Assembly (NCBI GenBank): GCA_019155205.2
Contig: JAHNZQ020000172.1
Span: 1,710,315 to 1,747,214 of the forward strand
DNA from: Gracilaria vermiculophylla
Taxonomy: Eukaryota; Rhodophyta; Florideophyceae; Gracilariales; Gracilariaceae
Direction of reading: 5' to 3'
DNA: 36,900 nt
The translations under genes were made by a program, and so were the position numbers. The notes below the pieces were generated by a model. That model ran no database searches and was not told the origin of the DNA. It saw nothing but the letters and a program-made list of their open reading frames with translations. Positions 8,183 through 18,599 of this stretch are shown piece by piece. The first letter of the stretch is position 1; every line of letters begins with the position of its first letter.

Positions 8183-8734
8183 TGTGGTACTGTCAGCCCT
8201 CCTGTCGAGGTAGTAAAGCACAACGTCCGTTAGTAGTTTTTGGTGACTCCAAAGGCGCGTATTCCTAAAGATGGTCTCCGGTATCCGCTGTCGCGAGCCG
8301 GGGGAATTCGGAAAGGGATCCGCAAACACCAAGCGGAGGGGTAGGTTCACTGGGCGGACAATGCTCCTACACGCGCTGCTATGAGGCGACCTGGGGATCG
8401 GCGGCTTAGAAACCTGCGTAGATAGACAAGAGACTCCAACCGGAAAAGTAGAAGAAGGCTCGAGTGTGCTTGTCTTTACTTCCCCAGATGTGGAGCTCAA
8501 CCGGCAGCTTAAATATCAAGCCGGGAGCCCGCCTCGGCAGGTCTTGCTACTGTGCTAATTACCTGCCTAAATTACCTAAAATAAATAATAATTGTACCGT
8601 ACCTCAAGGGTACTGTAGCGCACGCGGGCGAGATTATGCACCACGTGGTCCAGCCAATTAATTACGAACCCTCCTAAGAAGTATTATACCTTAAGGCCAA
8701 ACCAGCCTATTTCCGTAGGAGCCACTGTACTACA
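8183..8734 (-). repeat. solo LTR (552 bp) inserted in element 2 pol
   Basis: It is flanked by an exact 5-bp duplication AGACC (8178-8182 and 8735-8739) within the codons for FVGLCNVF of pol. On the minus strand it starts TGTAGTACAGTGG and ends AGTACCACA. A copy of nearly equal length (553 bp) in the opposite orientation at 35852-36404 confirms both edges. No internal sequence remains, so the original element was lost by LTR-LTR recombination. The insertion adds 557 bases to pol and breaks it. Confidence 0.93.
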
Positions 8735-9375
8735 AGACCTACAAAGGATCTAGTCTCGGTTTGCGTTGTGGGAGGTTTGGCCTGGCAGACTGCGTCGCAA
8801 GCTCTTTGTGAGACCTGCAATCTCCCAGGCCTTACTACGTGTCCAAGGTAGTCCACGGAGACTTGAAAGAAGAAGCACTTCTTGATCTTGAGTGTTATCC
8901 CCGCGTCCAGGGAGAGGGTCAGGATGCACCGTACGTGGTTAAAATGTTCTTCCATCGTACGGGAATAAATGATCACATCGTCCATGTAGACTAGGGCGTA
9001 CTGCCACTTGACCTTATTCAGGATGATGTCCAGTGCCCTCTGAAAGGTAGCTGGTGCGTTCTTCAACCAAAAAGGCATCCGCAGGAACTTGTAGAGACTC
9101 ATGTGCGATGTAAAGGTAGTTTTGTCGCGATCTTCTTCTGCCACTTCTACCTGCCAATAACCCCAATTGGCATCGAGGGTTGTGAAGATTTGTGCGTCCC
9201 TAAGGGAGTCTATGCACTCACCCATTCGTGGGATGGGGTAAGCATCCCTACGGGTGACCGCAGTTAGCTTGCGGTAATCAATACAAAACCGCCAGGATCT
9301 GTCATTCTTCTGGGCAAACACCACCGGGGAGACCCATTCAGCGAAAGACGGTTCGATTATGCCGGCGTCCATCAT
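8735..9375 (-). pseudogene. pol: gypsy reverse transcriptase (element 2)
   Basis: It has the classic gypsy RT motifs in order: FCIDYRKLTAVT, PIPRMGECIDSL, FTTLDANWGYWQV (first catalytic Asp), LRMPFWLKNAPATFQR, and YMDDVIIYS (bases 8977-8985 for MDD). KCFFF and YLGHVV come next and TRSFVGL last, where the solo LTR interrupts. The same frame continues upstream through one TAA (9394-9396) into the protease segment. The YMDD centre is intact, but the gene is not. Confidence 0.94.
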
Positions 9376-9393
9376 ACGTTGGACCTCGGCGCG

Positions 9394-10512
9394 TTATATG
9401 TCCCGCGCCTTATGTCCTGCCCTATAGAGAACTTGATGGATGGGTTTGGCACCCGGCTCCGAGTCTATCCGATGTCGGGAGGCTGCGATATGGCCAAGAC
9501 ATCCGGACCACATGTCTTCGAAATCTTTCAGCAATTCTATGATTTCCGAACGTCGGTTCACGTATTCCTCCCCAATGTCGACGATTTCTTGCCAGTTCCC
9601 TTCCGGGACATGATTTTCATCGTTGAGAACTGAGGTATTCTTTCCCTTCCCTTCTCTACCGTCCGACACTTCGGGTAGGTCGTGTATAATTGCTATTACC
9701 CGTGGGGATGGAAGGGGGAGGCCGATGACAATATGCATTGGCATTCGAACTACCATATAGGAGACGTTGTTGCCCAGGACCTTAAAAAGGTGGTTAGAGA
9801 TTATGTGCATTATCCCGGTGGCCATGAGGGAGAGATTACATACAACCGTTTTCCTGTGGTTCAGCAGGAATACTAGGCCGGCAGTGTCGCAAGTGACTAA
9901 GACTTCCCGTAGGGTCATGGGAGGAATCTTGAGAGGCTGTGCGAGACGGATCTTGTTGGACTGTGTTTGTCTTGGGATCTGTTTGACAGTATCCTTATTA
10001 CCCAAGGGGCCTCTTGAGGAGCTGACAATGGCGATATCTGGGACCCCGTGTAGGGCGATTTTTCTCTCCCGAGGATAGATGGCACGTACATGGCGGTCAA
10101 TGAACGATATTCCCAGAGGAACGTCGGCAGCCAAATTGGTGGCAACTGAGAACCGAATCCGTGCTCTTAGATTCCCAATGCGGGTGTGAAGGACAATGCA
10201 GCCCAATAGTGTCATGGGTTCTCTCGAGGTATTCATTACCCGTGGTGTCTGACCCGTTTGAAGGTGTTTATGGTACAAAGTGGAAAGATGCTTGGCATGG
10301 ATGATGTTCGGTCCGGCGCCAGTATCCAGGATTCCCAGAAGGGTCTTTGTGGTGCTGGGCATTAATCCAGTTTCCATTTGGACCTTGTAGTTGTCCCGGG
10401 TCATAAGAAACACCTCGCCCGCTACGGGGTCAGCGTCAGCTGCTGGCTTGGGAGAACCACCGGCATGGGAGTTTTCGGAATCCTGATGTGGTTTTGATTC
10501 CGAATGTCCCAT
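9394..10512 (-). pseudogene. pol: gypsy aspartic protease and N-terminal RT (element 2)
   Basis: The protease active site is seen as LLGILDTGAGPNII (catalytic Asp at about 10325) with the later LAADVPLGISFID of the retropepsin flap and end. The C-terminal part (IDSEPGAKPIHQVLYRAGHKARDI) is the start of the reverse transcriptase and is cut by a TAA at 9394-9396. The frame is open upstream of the ATG at 10512 (RTPMGHSES), so that Met is probably not a true start and pol may be translated with gag by frameshifting. Gag and pol are in different frames here. Confidence 0.88.
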
Positions 10513-10843
10513 GGGGGTGCGGCTTGTACCTCCGGAGGGGGGCGGTGCCTTTACGCCTCCTCCTGCTTGTTTCCCTGCGGGGCGTCCTCGTCCGGCAGTG
10601 GTTCTTCCTCGAACGTTAGGACTTGGTTCACCTGCTGCGGGCGAGTTGCGGCTTAGATCGACTAGAAGGACTCTGCCGGGATGTTGAAGGCCGCGGAGCG
10701 GGCTGTTCCCTACTGGGTTGGCCAGCCCAATTCGGAGCTTGCCCGCTGCGAGGTTTTGGTTTTTAATATCCTTCGGCCAGGCGCTGCTCGTAGTTTGTTT
10801 CTTTGAATTGAATCAGTGCATCCCGGTATTGGGCGGAAGCAAC
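10513..10843 (-). other. gag-pol junction of element 2
   Basis: Two minus-strand frames carry protein-like sequence. The gag frame goes on past its TGA with QYRDALIQFKETNYEQRLAEGY before another stop. The pol frame reads a Gly/Arg/Pro-rich stretch (RGRTTAGRGRPAGKQAGGG). I see no CCHC zinc knuckle; the basic stretch may stand in for nucleic-acid binding. The exact junction cannot be set because of decay. Confidence 0.55.
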
Positions 10844-12808
10844 TCACAGCAGGGTCGTGTCGTGGATAAACAAATGCGGCAGGGGGCCGTCTTGATGGCC
10901 TACGTCGGTGCCGTATGGGATGACGACGGTGTCTGTGGTGGTGGTGGTGTCACCGTCTGAACCCGTTGGGAATGCGCTGGAGGGCGGTATTCCCGTTGGA
11001 GTGCCAAAGTTGACGGCGTGGACGGGCCCGTAGAGGGAAAACTGGGGACGGACGGAGTTGCCGGGGATTGTATAGCTAATGCCATGGCATCTTTGTCCTC
11101 GAAATGGAAGCTCCAGTTGGGTTCGTTTGTATCTGTGGACATCGATAGCCGATAGCGAGGCTCCCGATGTGGCTTGGCGAGTGCGAGCGGTTCTCGCCGC
11201 GTCCGGGGTTCGGAAGAGCTTCTTACCGACCCGATGGGTATCTCCAAGCCCCTCGGCATAGTTGACGAGTTGGCGAAAAACCATCTTGGGATGCGTGGCA
11301 GAGTGATTTCGCACACTAGCCCTTATTGCGGGAAGGAGCCCTTCGATGAAAAGGGCCTTGAGGCGTGCGTCATTAAAGATGTTGCCACAGTAGAGGTTCT
11401 TCTGCCATAATTGGTCTGCGAATTCGCGGTCCGTCAGCGTAGAGCTCTGGCGGTGAGTGATTATGTCGTGATAGGCCTCCGGTAGGACGTCGTCCGTGGC
11501 GTACACCTCAAGAAGGAAGTTTACCACTTCTGGGTAGGAGGGTAAGAGCTCTGAGCTCCTGACGTCAACTGCACCAGATTCGCCAGTGATCTTGGCAGTG
11601 ACAGTATCCCTTGCGGGCCCGTCGAGGAAAAACCGGAACAGCCAGAGAGCTGCGCCCTCATTAACACCATTCTGGTCACAAGCAGTTTTGAACTGCGAAA
11701 GGAATCTCAGTACCAAGATTAGATCTTTGCACGAGAACTTAAACGTCATTTGTTGCTGCATACGCTTTGTGTGCTTAGCTACCTGTTTGGCTACAGATGA
11801 GTCATAGCGATTACTTCTGTTGGCCAGCCTGTCGCTTTTGAAACTTAGGACTTTCGCAAAATCCCCGTTGTTGGGCCGAATGCGGTGTAAGTGCGAAACG
11901 TGCACCTCGGGGTCAGAGTCTTCGGCGTCACTCGAGTCGAACTGCTCCTCAGAGTCCGAACTGGAGTCATCCGAGCCGGAAAAGCCTATTCCCTTGCAGG
12001 AGGCCTTCATCCGGTTTTGGCGTCGGCGCGGAGAGCTCTGGCGCCCCCTCTTGCCGCGACCCGTATGGGACACGCGACCGGTACTCTTCTGTTTCCCTAA
12101 GAGGTGAGCTTCCACGTCGGATCTGCCATGATTGGGGTCCATCTCGGGTCTGGAATCTGCATCAGGCCCAGGAAGGATAGTGGGCGGTTGCTAAACCGAC
12201 ACAACCGATGCACGATGTTCACTGTGCTCGGCCCGTTCTGTAGCGAGCTGCAGGCGGCGTTGTACCTCAGTGTGCACACGAGAGGCAACTGCTACTTCCA
12301 GAATTCCAGAGGCTGTCAACTTGGCCGCCACAGTGTGGGCTAACAAGTCCATGCGAGAATTCACTTCCGCGTCGACCCGTTCGGGAATGCGTCGTTCGAC
12401 GTCATCCGTTACTAAGAACTCCACGATTGGCCTGAGCGCCACTAGCAGCCCAGCGGGGTCTGGCGGGATGCCTCCACCCGGGAGGGTAACTGGTTGCTCA
12501 AAGTTGTCCATGGGGGTCCGTCCTGTTTCCTGACGGGCATCTGGTGGCAATTCCCTATGGGTCAGGTGCGGGGGTGTGGTCAAAGAGGCGTGCTGACGCA
12601 CAGCCTCGAGACGGCTTCGAAGATCGGTTGGGGAGGACTGACGGAGCGGGCGCTCCGGGTCCTCCACCGGGGGTAGGATCCCTGTTTAAGCACTTCGAGT
12701 ACTCTGGGCCCGTGAATGGGAGGACGATGCCGCGGCCACAGCATGGTTATCTCGAGGGGTCTGTTTTGACTCAAAGTGGCCCCGAGAGGTTCCAGGGGGG
12801 GTAGTCAT
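10844..12808 (-). pseudogene. gag: gypsy gag (element 2), three nonsense codons
   Basis: The ATG at 12808 opens a frame running to 10844 with in-frame stops TAA (12686-12688), TAG (12191-12193) and TGA (10844-10846). The N-terminus (SRAQSTRSA, then EDPERPLRQ) parallels the gag start of element 3 (GGRSTRSAPQ, then EDPESLLRN). Next comes a helical stretch rich in Glu/Arg, a Ser/Asp-rich segment (SGSDDSSSDSEEQFDSSDAEDSD), and a capsid-like core (LRFLSQFKTACDQNGVNEGAALWLFRFFL, split here by its LW motif, then DREFADQLW, about 11,750-11,300). Gag would form the particle shell that packages element RNA. The stops show the copy is dead. Confidence 0.85.
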
Positions 12809-13036
12809 GTCGGTAGGCGAAAGAAGTTTCTGTCCGGCCTACGGCAGTCTAATCCCTTGAGGGCAAGTTCGTAATAACGTAGAGAGAAGAAATGCGGCTT
12901 AGTCGGCCCTAAGTGGTTCCCAAACGGGGTCGTAAATCCCGAGTAGAAGGGGGCAATTTCAACGGAGCAAAGCGAGTCCCAAGAGGGGTCGAAACGGTAG
13001 ATTAATCAAGAACGATCCCGAAAGAGTTGTTCTAAG
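12809..13036 (-). other. 5' leader of element 2
   Basis: This is untranslated sequence between the primer site and the gag start. I see no ORF or repeat in it. In LTR elements this part usually carries the packaging signal, which I cannot identify here. Confidence 0.5.
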
Positions 13037-13047
13037 TCGGGAGACCA
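13037..13047 (-). other. primer binding site of element 2
   Basis: On the minus strand TGGTCTCCCGA lies one base after the LTR end, starting with the TGG that pairs with tRNA CCA ends. The same 11 bases follow the LTR of element 3 at 36407-36417. I cannot name the tRNA. Confidence 0.75.
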
Positions 13048-13048
13048 G

Positions 13049-13481
13049 TAAAGTACACCCGTGTGAGGGGAATACGTACAATGCCCAAATAGGGGGATAG
13101 GATGCGCAGCACCCAAGCGCGGACAAAGGAGCACACAATGGACGCTATCAACGGGCCACGAGACTGGCGTGGATCACCGTTAGTGACTGAAGGCTGACCC
13201 TTATGGGAACTAGAACTTGAACAAGCAACAAGACTCTAGGGGGTGCTTCCGCGTTTACGGTGATGGAGGTCGCCGACCGCGGAGGTGCCTAAGTGCACCT
13301 CCGGCGGCGGCAGCCACGTGTCGAAAATAATGAATAACCTACCCATCAAGGGGCCCTGTAGGTAGTGCACACATTCTGTGCAACACCATACACGTGGCCC
13401 ACTTGGGAAGCACCTTGTGCACACTATCTACTACTACTTCTACTATGCATACCCACTATGGGTCTCTTCCATTGCACTATA
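13049..13481 (-). repeat. 5' LTR of element 2 (433 bp)
   Basis: It pairs without gaps with 3742-4174. Both termini are mutated relative to the 3' copy: the start reads TATAGTGC instead of TGTAGTGC and the end TTTA instead of TTCA. With intact ends at 3742-4174, these changes came after insertion and would block re-integration. Confidence 0.87.
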
Positions 13482-13814
13482 CGTGCCAAACGTGTAGGAC
13501 GTATGCTGCCGACCGCTTACGCGGGACTTAGTCATATGAATTTTCTCCTGCACATTCCACAGTCTGAGCTCATACGCGGCAGTACCCGGAAATACGGGCG
13601 TGGACTTCGTAGCTTCCCCCTTAGCCAGGGGCACCAAGCGAAGGTGGGCGTCCTGCAGGCAAGCAAGATGCATAAGTGCCCGCCCTTCTCCGGTTCGCAG
13701 GGACATCAAGGCAGCGAGTCGATAGCGCTCGCAACAAGCGTTGACACATCTTCATCGCAACAACTCCTTCCGTCTTCGACGGCTTCGCCGGATTTCCAAA
13801 CTCTTGATCGCACC

Positions 13815-14630
13815 ATGAGCGCAGCGCCTCCGAACCCTCCGACTTCGTCGGGAAACGGCGGGCCGGATGCCACCAACAAACTACCCACAGGTTTGCGCTC
13901 GGTTCCGGCTCTCCCGGCTGCTCCTCCTGCTACCTGCGGGGCCGGGTCATCCGCCAATGAAGATGCCGACAGTCGACCGTGGTCGTCGTACGATACCCTG
14001 GTGGGACGCAGTCCGCTAATCCCACATGTAGCGTTGCCTCTCCTGTTCGCACCGTGATTTCACCCCTCTGCAGTGAGGGATGGTTGACTCATTTCCGTTA
14101 TGTCGACGGGGCTGGCGTCTTTTCGGGGGGATCTCTACGCTATCGTGAGGGCTTCCTAGGATTAGAGGACCCGCGTCGCAGTATGGACGCACCATGTCCG
14201 AAAAAGTGGGGGAGAATCCGCTGCTGCGGCATACGCAGCTCTTGCGCGATTGGCCTACCAACGACAGAGCCGTGCCTCGTTTGAGGTGATGATTCCGGAT
14301 TGTTTTCAGTTCGATATGGGGGTTTACCGCACTCGCAGGGAGATTAGGTATTGCGACCTCCTTGCGGAATTGGAAACCCTTACGTGGCGGAACTTCCGTA
14401 TTGCAAGGCAGGAGGTCCTTTGCTAGACTCGACCGATCCTCTTGGCGGAGTTCCGATACTTATTCCGGTCATATGGGTCGACGTATTACAGAACTGCATC
14501 CGTTATGAACGCAAAGCATGCTCCCGAACGGGATACATCATTCCGTATCAGCACGTGGAGGTTAAACGGATTGCTCTGGCAAATCGACAGGGTGAGTACG
14601 TCCCCCTGCCACTTTGATGGACTCATATAG
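13815..14630 (+). pseudogene. decayed unknown coding region next to the element 2 LTR
   Basis: An ATG at 13815 starts a Pro/Ser/Ala-rich frame (MSAAPPNPPTSSGNGG) that stops at 14055-14057. A second frame is open from about 14166 to 14630 apart from one TAG at 14424-14426. It reads like real protein: AAYAALARLAYQRQSRASFE, FQFDMGVYRTRREIRYCDLL, LETLTWRNFRIARQEV, then YYRTASVMNAKHAPERDT. A frameshift in between would join them. I recognise no family. The disordered N-terminus followed by a helical segment would fit a gag-like protein, but that is a guess. Confidence 0.4.
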
Positions 14631-14639
14631 AGGCTTGCC

Positions 14640-16080
14640 GGGGGTCACAATAGTTTGAGAGCATACGGCGTAATGGCGTAACTTTCAAAGTGTTGTCGGT
14701 CGTCGCATGCCCTATCGCCGTACGAATGCGCGCGGGATTTTACAGTGGAGAGAATACTGCAGAGCAATGCACCGTCAAAAAAAATGCTGGTCATTCAGAA
14801 TTTGACGAACCGAAGAAAAGTACTCCGCGATCCCATCGCGGTGACGCTGGAAAGCCGACGCGATCGGCCCATGTATGGGGGACTTGGGAGCGATGGTGCG
14901 ATGTTCGTGTGAGAGCACGCTGCCTTCGCGCTGAATCACAGCGACATGCGTGGCAGCGCTGTACGCCGTGTGTTGTATGTAATTCGCGAACGGAAGCGGT
15001 GCAGCAACGCCCAGCGTGCCGACGGGCTTCCTTTCGCCGCATGCACCGGCTGCCGAAGATGGGCGCGGCGGCGGCGCGACGCGCGCGGAACGGTGGCGCG
15101 CGCGCCAGTGGACGGCGATGAGCGGTGGCGGCGGCGCGCGCTCAAGGTAAGGCACTGGCGGGGGCTCATGGCGCAGAGCGCGCTCGCAGGTTGGCGCCTA
15201 CGTGAGAGTTGCGGCATAAGGGTTAGCAGTGGATTCTGGGACGGCCATCGCGTGCGCTGCCGCGGCGCCGGGCCGATGCGCGCGAGTGTGTGGCGGTGGC
15301 AGCGCTGGTGAGCGGAAGAAGGCGCGCGGTTGCGGCGTGCGCGTAGGCGTGCGCGTGCAGGGGCTGCGGGGCGGGGAACGAGTTGCATGTGGTGCAACAT
15401 GTCGCACTTTGCCCGTGTGTTTACGTGTGGAGCTCTTGGCTGATGCGAAAGCAGCATCTAGCAAGCAGTTTGTATAAAGTTCTGTTATTTGTAGAAAAAG
15501 CGTGAAACAATTCTGAATGCAATGAGGGCAGCCAAAAATTCTCAAACGTTTTAGAGCAGTACAAAAACAGGTAATCTTGAGCAGTTTTATGTACTTCAAT
15601 AAAAAACAAATAAGATTGCAATCAATAGACTTGGCTGCAAATCGACGAAGAGAATCTCGCGAAAATCTCGTCTCGTTTCTGGCCACAAGTCAAAACTCGC
15701 TCTCGTCAGATCTACCCTCGTCTTTTCATATTATATTCCATGTAAGCGTTATTCCGCCTCGGCTGCAGCACTCCCGCGTTTTGCCATCGCCAAGCTTACC
15801 GGACCCAAGCCTCGTCCTGTTCGTCCCCAAAGGCGCACACTGCGCCGCTGCGCATCCAAACTCCCTGCATACCTTACACACTGCATCCACAGCGACCCAC
15901 ATTCGTTACCGCCTCTGCAAACGCCGTACTCGTAACGTATATACGCAAACAGTCACGGGCGGTTGGTATCTGTCTCGAACACATGAACAGAAAAGGAATG
16001 CTCTGTCGGATTTGTCTTCGCCGTTGTTCTACCGCACTGCAGCTGCTCGCCGAACAACTTCTTTCGTGGCATACTTCGTG
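14640..16080. other. region without a recognisable gene; CpG-rich core at about 15,030-15,420
   Basis: Long open frames on both strands at 14,690-15,460 are what GC-rich DNA gives by chance, and their products are low-complexity Arg/Ala/Gly strings. The core is built of GCG/CGC runs, unlike the AT-rich DNA from 15,480 on. I see no motif, tRNA or repeat. A promoter CpG cluster for the gene at 16,090 is conceivable but unsupported. Confidence 0.4.
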
Positions 16081-16089
16081 TTTCGTGTT

Positions 16090-17250
16090 GAACACGCGTG
16101 CGATGACATTGATCGATTTTGGCGTGCTATTGAGGCCACCCCCAAAATTCCAAACCCACAAACTAAAAGTCACAAGAATGTGGTAAAGGCCACTGTGGAG
16201 GGAAGGGAAATCGCAGAGTATGATGGTGGCGGAGAGTTTTCAAAGATGTACTGTCTATCTAAATGACAAAGATGTCGTTGGAAGGTCCATGAACCGCAAT
16301 ACCAGCATTGTTTTGGAGGAAGTGAGGCAATCATCTCAGAGCATCGCCCGGAATGTTGCGCAGTTACTTGTAGAGAAAGATGCCGTTGCCCCGTTCCTTA
16401 TGGAGAAAGATCCAAAAGTCTGTTAGACTACTGGCTCTGTCGGTTTCCTGGCCAAATATATATAGGAGGAAAGGGTAATGGTTGGTGCTGAAGTATCGGC
16501 ATCTCTTGCAGGCAGCTATGGTAAATATTTTGCTTCGTACTGCAAGAATAGAAAGCGTGCTGTCCGACAAAAGATACCGCCCATAGTGTGCAAAGCAGTC
16601 TACAAAAAACTTTCGGACGGTATAAAGACCCAAAGCGAGGCTACGGGCGGGGTGTTCAATGAGAAGGATCTCCCACAGGAGAAGACATTGCAGTATGCAC
16701 TACGATCTACTCTGGGAGCAGTTCCTACCGGCACAGCTGATTCAGAAGCCTGTCGAAAGTTTGTACCACAAAACAGTAGTCTGATGCAACGTCTTAAGAA
16801 CACTGACACTTTCAACAAGAAAAAGATGTCGGAGTTTAGAGAATATCTTGCAAATGGTTCTTTAGTCTCCAACTTCGGCGCAGAGACCGAGAAACGCGCG
16901 AGCAAGAACCCTCCCGGTGACATAGACACCAAAAAGTAACGTCAAAGTAAACGGGAATTGATGAAGAATGCGGTCGATGCCGTTTCAAGTATGGGCGAAG
17001 TGATTGAGACGAAAGTTTCTGACTTGACACGCGCTGTATTGGAGGATATTAAACTGCAAGCAGAGGACGTCAAAAACCACCCGGACCTTCGTCAACTTCA
17101 GATCAAGACGCTCGAGATTGATGAAGTGGACGAAAAGATGAAGCGTCTGATACTACCGCACGACCAACAAGTCATAACAGAGGAAGAATTTAAAGAGAAG
17201 GTGATAGCGCTCGTAAAATTCTATCCCTTCCACTCACAGTCATTCAATTT
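16090..17250 (+). pseudogene. unknown charged, helical protein gene, broken
   Basis: One frame reads VEHACDDIDRFWRAIEATPK and on to 16266. After a one-base shift near 16,250 a second frame reads TVYLNDKDVVGRSMNRNT and runs with stops at 16424, 16460 and 16937 to about 17,250 (KYFASYCKNRKRAVRQK; KTLQYALRSTLGAVPTG; MKNAVDAVSSMGEVIETKV; EIDEVDEKMKRLILPHDQQ). The frame is constant from 16220 to 17,250, so the stops may be nonsense mutations or short unspliced introns. It is Lys/Glu-rich and helical. The protein-like sequence ends where the Harbinger-like relic begins. I recognise no family. Confidence 0.45.
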
Positions 17251-17277
17251 GAGTTGGTGCAGACTTATACTAAAGTC

Positions 17278-18190
17278 CTATCGTTTTCGATGCAAAATGT
17301 TTATCATGATGGCTGCGTTTTCGAACATAAGAGCAAATGATAACCACTGGCTAGGACAGATGTCTAGAAACCTCTTGAAAAGCTTTTTCATTCCACCGAC
17401 TCCCCACTCTACTTTCACCCGGTATCCAAAATGCCGTTTGTTGAATACTCGCATGACTGGGTCTGAATCTACGCCAGCTGCCTCACGTGCCTCAATCCAT
17501 CGCAAAATAAAGTGGTCTGGTCCAAATACCCAGGTTCACCGAGCAGATACTCTACAGGATAAGGCGAATTGTGATCTGCAGCAAAGTATTGTTACCAGTT
17601 GCGTGCTAAATCTGTATCACGTAAAATGCAGATATTCTGAAAAAACCCGCGTAGTCTGTAACAACAAACCGAAACAGACCGTGGTTATCAATTACGACAG
17701 CGTTATTAACCCAGTAGATCTTCTTATGGTCGTAAAAATATGCACGATGGGAAGTGCTCTGTGATCGCCATATTTTGCAGAGTGTACCACCAAAACATCC
17801 CAATCACCCTGAAAAGGAGTAGTTGTTGTTGCGCATTACTGCCCTCGGCTCCAAGGTAGGCCACGTAATCTGTGCTGCCATGACCTCGTTAATAATGCTA
17901 CAGATGAACATGCATCTGTCTCGAAGAGACGTTTTGCTGTGGGTACAGCACAATGCCTCGGTGCCAATGCTGTTGCAACCACGGAGGTAAAGTATGGTCG
18001 CCAGAACTCCCTCGCGGAGAGAAAGTGTGCATATTCGTCCAGCAGAACTAGCACACACTTCATAGGTATGTCGGCTATGCAAAGCAGTAACGGGACAGAA
18101 AACTTGACATAAGGTCTCCGAATCCCGCGGGAAGAATCCTGCATTGACCTTAATGAGCGATACGTGTGCGTTAATACCATTATCCAAACC
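17278..18190 (-). pseudogene. PIF/Harbinger-like (DDE_Tnp_4) transposase relic
   Basis: Minus-strand pieces lie in the order expected for a DDE_Tnp_4 transposase. First comes a helix-turn-helix-type segment (GCNSIGTEALCC...CSIINEVMAA, about 18,000-17,870). The core start (GCFGGTLCKIW...AYFYDHKKIYWVNNAVVIDN, 17,803-17,660) follows, then the C-terminal block (FNKRHFGYRVKVEWGVGGMK...FLDICPS...FENAAIMINILHRKR, 17,505-17,278). The usual GFIDGT Asp is Gly here and the second Asp (usually in a Phe-His-Asp motif) is missing; the Glu in VEWGVGG remains. Several frameshifts separate the pieces. Part of the minus-strand frame up to 18,560 may be an upstream remnant. Confidence 0.72.
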
Positions 18191-18599
18191 GCTTATATTT
18201 ATTATCAAAGGATTTACGGAGTGGTTCCCGTTGTATTCTTCCTGCAGATCATCAATCCGAAGCAAAACTAGCTCCAAAACTGAACTATACGCCGTGAAGA
18301 GAGTCAACTCGTACGAAATAATTGCAATCCATGTGGTTCCAGTATGTAACAAGTCGTCATCACTATTCATACGAATCCCGCGGGCGGGCATAGAGTTCCG
18401 GGAACAGAGTAAAAACTGGAGAGCGATCAGGCGATAGAGGCATAAGATTAGAGAAGTATGGGAGGTAGTCGACCGGCGGTGCCCAGATTGCGGTTGGGTA
18501 GTAAAGGAGATCGGGTTCGAGTAAGAGGAGATTGGGCTCGGTTGGAGGTGGTCACAGAGCAAAAAGAGCGGGAGATAAGAGATTGATCGAATGGGACGA

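Larger units (their letters stand above)
3742..13481 (-). mobile_element. Ty3/gypsy chromodomain LTR retrotransposon, decayed (element 2)
   Basis: On the minus strand the order is 5' LTR (13049-13481), primer site, gag (12808-10844), protease, reverse transcriptase, RNase H, integrase, chromodomain (to 5661), 1.5 kb of extra sequence, polypurine tract and 3' LTR (3742-4174). The LTRs align without gaps at a constant offset of 9307 with about 22 mismatches by eye, roughly 95% identity, so the insertion is not recent. Gag and pol carry several stops, one frameshift and a solo LTR insertion (8183-8734). The flanking pentamers AGCGC (3737-3741) and CGTGC (13482-13486) do not match well, so either flank may have been rearranged. 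Confidence 0.88.

Noticed and set aside
7493..8500. 335-codon ORF taken whole as pol
   Set aside because: The first 106 codons lie in the solo LTR; pol begins again only at 8182.
10718..10960. Plus-strand ORF with hydrophobic start
   Set aside because: Antisense to the gag end of element 2; no protein family is visible.
14690..15460. Long ORFs on both strands
   Set aside because: GC-rich DNA without stops; the products are Arg/Ala/Gly strings, frames overlap on both strands and no domain is seen.
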